Positions 57,963-64,000 of a stretch of DNA of 64,000 nt are shown here, in pieces. The notes beneath the pieces are model-generated. The model saw only the letters and a list, made by a program, of their open reading frames with translations, searched no databases and was not told where the DNA came from. Within the stretch, counting starts at the first letter, position 1, and each line of letters begins with the position of its first letter. The translations under genes and the position numbers were made by a program. Location: positions 27,630,806-27,694,805 of the forward strand of contig CM048848.1 of the NCBI GenBank assembly GCA_026545225.1, in the 5' to 3' direction. This stretch comes from Cornus controversa (Eukaryota > Streptophyta > Magnoliopsida > Cornales > Cornaceae).

Positions 57963-60530
57963 GAACACATACCTTGGTCACTAACAACCGCCCACATGGT
58001 CGGTAGCTATGTAGTTTATACACTAGCTATGTAGTTGGTACACTAGCTATGTAATTTATATGATTATATGGATAGATAAGATCCAATCATATGGAAGAGA
58101 TAGTTAAAATATATGGTCGGTAGAAAGAGGAAAAGTTAGAGATAGAGAGAAAGGAAGACTAAAGAGAGAGGGGGCTAGTATGGGTTTCGGCTGCCCATGG
58201 GAGGTGGTTCACAGATGCTTGGGATGATGATACACATGGCTTGGGCAGACTGTGTTGGTGAGTGGCAACTGTGGGTTCATGGTAGTTGTGGTTTGGATGG
58301 GTTTTCCCATGGTGTGTCTTTGCAAAAAAGGTGATGGCGGTTCGCTCACAGAGGTGGTATGATGGACGATGATCTTCTTCATGGAGGTTGACATCTAATG
58401 GAGATGTGATCGGCATTGAATGTTACGCATTCTAACCTCTTAACTTGCATATTTTATTCTCTTAGTGATATATTATTTTATGATTTTACTTCGTTTTAGT
58501 GTTTTATGTATTTTTAGGACTTTAGTGATTATTTTAGTTAAAATCATAATTTTGGACTTTTAAAGATTACATACAAGAGGGTTAGATGAAGTCTACATCA
58601 AATGGATCCACTCAACTCTATATTTTAACTCAAATCAGTCCAAGAAAGAGGTCCAAAAGAATTACAACTGCTTAAGTAGATTTTGGGCCTAAAGCCCAAT
58701 TCTGTATTGAGGAGGCTTGGCAGCAGCTTTGAAGAGCTTTTGGAGTTAGAATTATTAGAGAACAAGGCATAACAATACTTCTATGGAGATGATGTCTTCT
58801 TTCTCAACCGTTGAAGCTTCTTCTTCTAACATGAGCGGCTAGTTCATCCACTAGGTTTTTGATGTAGCCCTAACTAAGCATCAATGGTTTGATTGTTCTA
58901 ATTATTGGGGATGTTTGTATTTATTCATAGATTTTGTGATTTAGAGGATTCTTCTTATAGAATTGAGCTATAAAAGTCTTATAAATTCAGTTTCAATAAT
59001 TTTTTTATCTTGTCTTAGATATTTAGTTGTTGTTATTGAGCTCAATCTCTCTTATTTTCTGTGATTATGAGAGCAATTATTACACAATAGTTTTCATTGA
59101 ATATATCATTAAAAGCTTTGATGGAGTATGCCTAGAGAAGATGGACCATACTGCACCCTAGAGTAGAGTAGTTAGGTAGATGGCCCATGCCAATCGAAGA
59201 TAGTCCATGACTTGACCTTAATCATATGTTATCTTCTTGACAGATGAAGGTGAGCTTGTAGCCACCGACACCACTTATGCATGATATGATTTCTCATAGT
59301 TAGTTCAATTGGCCATTGATTGTGAAGTTAGTGATGAAGTCAATAACCTTAGATTTATCTCATATTTTCTACACTCCTTAGTTTCTCTTGCTTTTGTTCA
59401 ATTGCTTCATTAGATAATTTAGATATAAAAATTAACATCTTATTTCTTTTAAATTTAAGTAGAATTAGTCCTAATAATTCAACTCAATCAAACCACAGTT
59501 CCTGAGGTTCGACACCCCTTTCGATAGCCCTATTCTGCAAGAAATTCATTCTATTGCGAAGTGTGGTAATTTTAATTGATACACTTACTAATGAATCAAG
59601 ATGATGGTTGTTTCTCAGTTAGAGCTTGGTTGGTGTTCATGGGTCCTCTATTAGTAGCCAGCGAACAGTCTGTTTCGATGGTGTGAGGTTGGTTTGGCTT
59701 CTGGCTTGAGGTGGTGCTAATGGTTATGGCTGTTGGTTCTGGCTAATGATGACGACTGTTATGGTATCTCTATTTTGGACAATTGAGGGAATGCTCTGGC
59801 TAGCTAAAAATATCATTTTGGCCAACCGAAGCTACTCTCCAGCCAGCTGACATTGATGGGCTATTTGGGATGACGGCAGTAGGTGGGTCTATAGGGTTTG
59901 GATTCGTATGACTAGTGGTTCGGCCATGGTGCGACAGTGCCGGGTTCTTGGGCTGGCTGTGGGGATGTAATAGCTACTATGGTGGGTGGTGCTCGGCTGG
60001 TTTAGTATGTGGTGAAGGTGGTTGGTTCACGGTGTTATTGTGTCGAGGGTGGTGGTGGCTCATGAAGGTCCGGCTGTGGGCTAGGTTGATGGTGGGTTTA
60101 TTCTTATATGCATGGCATAGGCTATGAGTTATTTATATGGTGATGGTTTGTGGTGCAGTGATAGTAGGCTTCACAGTGGGTTGGTGAAGGCTGTTTGGTA
60201 GCCATGATTTTTGTTTGCGGGTTGTGCATGATGGGTTCGGCTGTTGGGCAGCCGTGGTGGCTGAAGTGGGTCAAGGTTTTGTGAGTGCCATGGTTGACGG
60301 CAGTGGCGATGGAAGGCTGTTCCGGCTATAGCAGTGTGATGAAGGTTTAATTATGTAGAGGTTGCTTCTTACATGGCGAGGTGGCTTGTGGCCTGGTTTT
60401 GGTTCGCTCTTCAACGAATTTAGTTTGGGTGACTCGCGGATTTAGCTTGTGTATGGTGGTGATCTTTATGGCATTTTCCAGTGAGGTAGTTTTGGGTTCA
60501 TGAGGGAAACTTGAGGTTGAATATTGGTGG
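57888..60530 (+). other. G+T-rich, probably LTR-derived stretch, split by solo LTR 3
   Basis: It starts TGTAGAGACCAGTTTTATTT, like the 5' end of a Tekay-type LTR but in plus orientation. A (TA)n run (57929-57962) and three imperfect 20-base repeats containing CTAGCTATGTAGTT (about 58005-58065) follow. From about 58180, and again 59604-60480, the plus strand is strongly enriched in G and T, poor in C and A, with no supported ORF. I cannot name it. The ORFs 59915-60127 and 58159-58416 look like products of the biased composition. Confidence 0.45.
58402..59603 (+). mobile_element. Solo LTR 3 (Athila family) with AGATG duplication
   Basis: A single LTR (58407-59598, 1192 bases) TGATCGGCATTGAATG...ACTAATGAATCA is flanked by AGATG at 58402-58406 and 59599-59603. 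It is shorter than the other copies and more diverged, so it is an older insertion. Confidence 0.92.
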
Positions 60531-60536
60531 GTTCAG

Positions 60537-60940
60537 CTTGTGATCATAGTTGTTAAAGGCTCAAGGCGCACTAAGGCGCTAAGGCTTCCTGGGGCCTGAG
60601 GCGAGAGGCTAGGCGCGGGCCTGACTAAAGTGAGGCACAAGTTGAATTTTTTTTTAAAATATTACATTTTGTAGTGAGTGAGTGAAAGCAAACAAAAAAC
60701 ATATTTATGGCAATTAACAACAAATGACGCAGAAAAATAGATTCTGAAGTGAGTCAAATAGGTTCTGCAAGTGCGCCTTGCGCCTCACATGCACCTTGCA
60801 CCTCAGCTGCGCCTTACGCCTCAGTGCTTGAGGTGCGCGCCTCTTTCAAAGCACCTCGCCTGGGCATACCCTAGGCGCAGAGGCTGTGCCCCGTGCTTCA
60901 GGCGCCCGCCTCGCATGCCTTTGACAACTATGCTTGTGAT
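60537..60940. mobile_element. hAT-like MITE with 8-base duplication
   Basis: The element is 60545-60932 (388 bases). Its ends are inverted: CATAGTTGTTAAAGGC at the left and GCCTTTGACAACTATG at the right, 15 of 16 matching. CTTGTGAT occurs at 60537-60544 and 60933-60940, an 8-base duplication typical of the hAT superfamily. Both subterminal parts are rich in AGGCGC or GCGCCT words. There is no transposase ORF, so it is non-autonomous. It lies in an exon of the broken YUCCA gene. Confidence 0.9.
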
Positions 60941-60957
60941 TACAAGTTTAGTGATAC

Positions 60958-61507
60958 TGTTGAGAAATAAGCCCCCAATCACGAACCACCAAATATTACA
61001 ATGTGATGATAAGTAAACAAGCACGAAGAAATTTGCAAGAACACACCAAGAATTATACGTGGTTCGGCAAAACAAGCCTACGTCCACGGAGAACCCGATT
61101 TCACTATGTAAATTGTAATAGTACAAGTAGAAAGATTGTATCAAGAGTACGCTCAACCCTTAACCCTTATACACCCAATCTCACTCAAAAGGAAATCACA
61201 AATTCTAAACAAGAATTCTCTCTAAGTGTTCTCTCAGTAACAATGAGAGTATTACCTCTACGCAAGAGTTGCCCTCTCAAAACAATGAGAGTAACCTCCC
61301 AAATACAATGAGAGTATTGCCTCATTTCTTCTCAGTCATCTCAACCTATAACATAGGTAACTATTTATAGAGGCCAAAAGCCAATTCTTTTGTGGACTAG
61401 GATTACAATTCCTTAGAGCCAAAGACTTGCCTACTAATAAATTACCTAATAAGATACAACTTTATAATAGAAACCTAATCACAATAGGAATTTGAGCCAA
61501 CCCAACA
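60958..61507 (-). repeat. Left (3') LTR of element G
   Basis: 550 bases. It carries the phrases AACAAGCACGAAGAAATTTG, TTATACGTGGTTCGGC and repeated CAATGAGAGTA words. Similar LTRs are common in plant Copia elements of the Tork type (from memory). Confidence 0.85.
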
Positions 61508-62134
61508 AATCTCCCCCTTGGCAAAATTTTTGACAAGTTTTCAATATACGAGACTCCCATCTGCAAATCCACAAACGATCCATCGGTCTTTCAAAATTCA
61601 ATTACATAACCCCAATCAAGTATGAAACAATACTCCCCTTGATCCACACGGCCAATATATTTATGCAGCTGTATCAAGTCAACACTATCAAGTGACTTTG
61701 GAAGGTGGCTTCGATGCAACCCTTCTCCAACCAGGAACTTCCATCTCACCCACGTTTGTCCAGAAACGTGCAACCCGTGTCTTCTATAAATCAAACGAAA
61801 CACGTCTCAAGATCTTGTTACCAATTAAACCCCATTTCCTATCCACAATCGAAGTCTGAGTGCCATTGGCACTCCCCACCAGATGATACAAACCTCCACT
61901 CTATTCTTCTCACATTAATACCATGCAGCTCTTGGTGATCTTCATGACTCCCCTTGCAATGGAGCACTTGCAGCTTATGGAGTCAAACCGGCTTAAGGAA
62001 ATTAAATTACACTGCAACTTGGGTGAATCTAAAAATCACTCATGTTGAGTAAGACTGTTACCTTTGTAAATTGTGAGAACATCCCCAATACAGAGTCGAC
62101 TAGTGCTAACACACCTTGACTCTATATCCTATCA

Positions 62135-62296
62135 ATCATCAACTGATATTTTTTTTGGCTTTCCATCATTCCCTTTCAACGCCTGCGCTAAGCCTTGCTG
62201 AACCAGGATGTCCTTCACCCTCCTTTGCCATACGATGAAGTTACCCTTACCATCAAATCTCTCCACCTTATATTGTGTAGCAATATTATTGGCCAT
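62135..62296 (-). pseudogene. Copia gag N-terminus in element G
   Basis: On the minus strand, from the ATG at 62296, the sequence reads MANNIATQYKVERFDGKGNF, then IVWQRRVKDILVQQGLAQAL. This is the typical start of plant Copia Gag (FDGKNF..W...M...L..QGL, the UBN2/DUF4219 type region). It covers about 50 residues and the rest of gag-pol is absent. Confidence 0.8.
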
Positions 62297-62404
62297 GATT
62301 GTCACAAATGCCCAAGACGAACAAAACCCATGTTATGAAGAAAAAAGTCTAAACAAGATTTTTATCAAACACCTTGTGTGAACCTTGAAGCTTTGATACC
62401 AGTT

Positions 62405-62991
62405 TGTTAAGAAATAAGCCCCCAATCACGAACCACCAAATATTACGATATGATGATAAGTAAACAAGTACGAAGAAATTTGCAAGAACACACCAAGAAT
62501 TATACGTTGTTCGGTAAAATAAGCCTACGTCCATGAAGAACCCAATTTCACTATATAGATTGTAACAGTACAAGTAAAAAGATTGTATCAAGAGTATGCT
62601 CAACTCTCAACCCTTATACACCCAATCTCACTCAAAAGAAAATCACAAATTCTAAACAAGAATTCTCTCTAGGTGTTATCTCAATAACGATGAGAGTATT
62701 ACCTCTATGCAAGAGTTGCCCTCTCAAAACAATGAGAGTAACCTCCCAAATACAATGAGAGTATTGCCTCATTTCTTCTCATTCATCTCAACCTATAACA
62801 TAAGTAACTATTTATAGAGCTCAAAACCCAATTTCTTGGTGGACTAGGATTACAATTCCTTAGAGTCAAAAACTTGCCTAACAAGTACTTTCCTTCCTTG
62901 AGACCAAGACTTGTCTACTAATAAATTAGCTATTAAGATACAACTCTATAATAGAAACCTAATCACAATAGAAATTTGAGCCAACCTAAAA
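62405..62991 (-). repeat. Right (5') LTR of element G
   Basis: 587 bases, collinear with 60958-61507 apart from a short extra segment near 62880-62930. It ends ...GCCAACCTAAAA, followed by GATAC. Confidence 0.85.
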
Positions 62992-63494
62992 GATACTTAT
63001 CCAGGGAAGCATGTCTTAGTAATTGGTTGTGGCAATTCTGGCATGAAAGTCTCTTTTAACAAATTTTAACTTGGGTATTTTCTGTTTTGATAATTCAACA
63101 GGTTCATGTCTTGCCAAGGGAAATTCTTGGGAAATTGAAGTTTAAATTAGCTGTTTCATTAATGAAATGGCTACCAATTTGGCTTGTTGATAAAGTAATG
63201 CTTGTTATTGCAAGGCTGGCTCTTGAAAATATAGAGAAGTATGGTCTGAAAGGCCATCAATGGGACCTCTATAGCTCAAGAATAGTGAAGGAAAGACTCC
63301 TGTATTGGACATTGGTGCATTACAAAAAAATTAGATCTAGTGAGATCAAGATAGTCCCTAGAATTAAAAAGTTCGAATCCGGTAGAGCCGAGCTTGTTAA
63401 TGGTGAAAATCTAGAGATTGATTATGATATTTTGTCAACAAGGTACTGCAACAATGTTCCTTCATGGTTAAAGATGACAAAAAAAATTTTGTAA

Positions 63495-64000
63495 TTGTCA
63501 TTTTATATTATATGTTATGTTTTCTATTTATGGATTCATGTGACAGTTACGGAAGTTGGGTTTCTTGTGTAGATTCTCTATTCCTATCCTGTTACTGATC
63601 AGGTTGTTGGGTTCTGTTTGGTGGTTTATTCTCATATTTGTTTTACAATATTCAAAGCAAGTATATCTTTTAGAAGTGTCTTCTATTATCCAATTATGTT
63701 GTTAGAATTAAATTTTCCAAGGTATACTGATAAATGGTTAGAATTGTTACCAACACTTTATATTTAGCTGATGTATATATTATGTGAAATAAATTCAGCT
63801 GACAAGTAAGTTCCACTTTGAAGTGAAAAATATTTTTAAAAAGTGTCTTGAATATTTGGCTATGTTGGGACTTATTTTCCCGGATAAGAGGATAAATGGG
63901 CTAAACTTTTGTTTGTGTTCTTTGGCAAAATGAATTGTTCTCAGATAAAACCCTTATAGGTTCTTTATAAATAGTGTAGGAATGAAACATATCTATATCT
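63495..64000. other. A+T-rich sequence downstream of the YUCCA fragment
   Basis: No ORF, repeat copy or RNA gene is seen. It may be intron or 3' flank of the dead YUCCA gene; the next YUCCA exon, which should carry the FTRRGL region, is not found before the window ends. Confidence 0.5.

Larger units (their letters stand above)
60953..62996 (-). mobile_element. Element G: short Copia-type derivative in the YUCCA exon
   Basis: LTRs are at 60958-61507 (left, 3') and 62405-62991 (right, 5'), TGTTGAGAAATAAG...CAACCCAACA, flanked by GATAC at 60953-60957 and 62992-62996. The internal region is only about 900 bases. A polypurine tract adjoins the left LTR (AATCTCCCCCTTGGC complement, 61508-61522). 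A primer-site-like GCTTTGATACCA (62389-62400) sits near the right LTR; it is tRNA-iMet type with one difference. Only the start of gag is left. The LTRs differ by a ~37-base length difference and several percent of bases. It is a non-autonomous derivative, broken by its parts. Confidence 0.85.
60531..63494 (+). pseudogene. YUCCA-type flavin monooxygenase pseudogene, interrupted twice
   Basis: Coding pieces lie at about 60533-60544, 60941-60957, 62997-63055 and 63102-63494. Ignoring the two insertions, the first three read ACDYKFSDTYPGKHVLVIG and then CGNSGMKVS, the region of YUCCA proteins with the NADPH-binding GxGxSG motif (GCGNSG, 63025-63042). The last exon starts after an acceptor-like TTCAACAG (63101) with VHVLPREILGKLKFKLAVSL and MKWLPIWLVDK and ends VPSWLK near 63470. 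YUCCA enzymes convert indole-3-pyruvate to auxin. The gene is dead: a 388-base MITE and a 2 kb Copia piece lie in the exon, roughly 17 residues before VHVLP are missing, about 30 residues (63244-63335) are read out of frame between compensating one-base changes (the other frame gives PSMGPL, a TAG, then LKNSEGKTPVLDIGAL), and the usual ATGY motif reads STRY. N-terminal and C-terminal exons are absent. Confidence 0.85.

Noticed and set aside
58159-58416. ORFs at 58159-58416 (minus)
   Set aside because: They partly overlap the start of solo LTR 3 and come from skewed sequence; no homologue recognised.
59915-60127. 70-residue tryptophan- and glycine-rich ORF in the G+T-biased region
   Set aside because: Composition is explained by the base skew; no domain.
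61003-61311. 102-residue ORF in the left Copia LTR
   Set aside because: It lies within an LTR and is antisense to the element; it is not kept in the right LTR.

Overview
This 64 kb window is plant nuclear DNA made almost entirely of nested LTR retrotransposons. The evidence for a flowering plant is the primer-binding sites complementary to plant tRNA-Asp and tRNA-iMet, the Athila, Tat, chromovirus and Copia lineages, a hAT-like miniature element, and a fragment of a YUCCA-type auxin-biosynthesis gene at the right end. The species cannot be told. I see no intact host gene, no rRNA or tRNA gene and no CRISPR array.

Layout. Positions 1-636 are a remnant of a minus-strand Athila-like copy (H). 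Positions 637-36764 are an old plus-strand Athila-like element (D). It was split inside its reverse-transcriptase region by a minus-strand relative (B, 3652-31731, 5-base target-site duplication). B was in turn split twice. A young minus-strand copy (A, 7066-18278, duplication CCAAT) lies in B's third ORF, and a plus-strand Athila-like element of another subfamily (C, 22896-28740, duplication CTTCC) lies in B's gag. Positions 36765-40688 are a Tat-lineage fragment (J) with integrase end, a 79-base tandem repeat and an antisense ORF, itself hit by a solo Athila LTR (39010-40486). Positions 40689-48602 are another old minus-strand Athila relative (E), gag plus part of protease. Positions 48603-57887 are a Tekay/Del-like chromovirus block (F) on the minus strand: gag, a 2.5 kb LTR, then pol and a second LTR piece; a solo Athila LTR (49735-51239) sits inside it. 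Positions 57888-60530 are a G+T-rich, probably LTR-derived stretch containing a third solo LTR (58407-59598). The right end is a broken YUCCA gene interrupted by a hAT-like MITE (60545-60932, 8-base duplication) and a 2 kb Copia derivative (60958-62991, 5-base duplication).

How the parts relate. Copies A, B and D share one unusual plan: LTR of about 1.5 kb, tRNA-Asp primer site, gag, protease, reverse transcriptase, RNase H, a spacer rich in GATC palindromes, and a third ORF of about 400 residues with an acidic stretch and a coiled-coil tail but no membrane segment. I recognise no integrase in any of them. The integrases in the window belong to the Tat and chromovirus fragments. A's two LTRs differ at one position out of 1509, so this family moved very recently.

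The most interesting points are the recent spread of an Athila-type family without a visible integrase, its non-envelope third ORF, the short palindrome arrays that recur in three unrelated element families, and the antisense ORF of the Tat fragment. Retroelement parts are described as fossils only.
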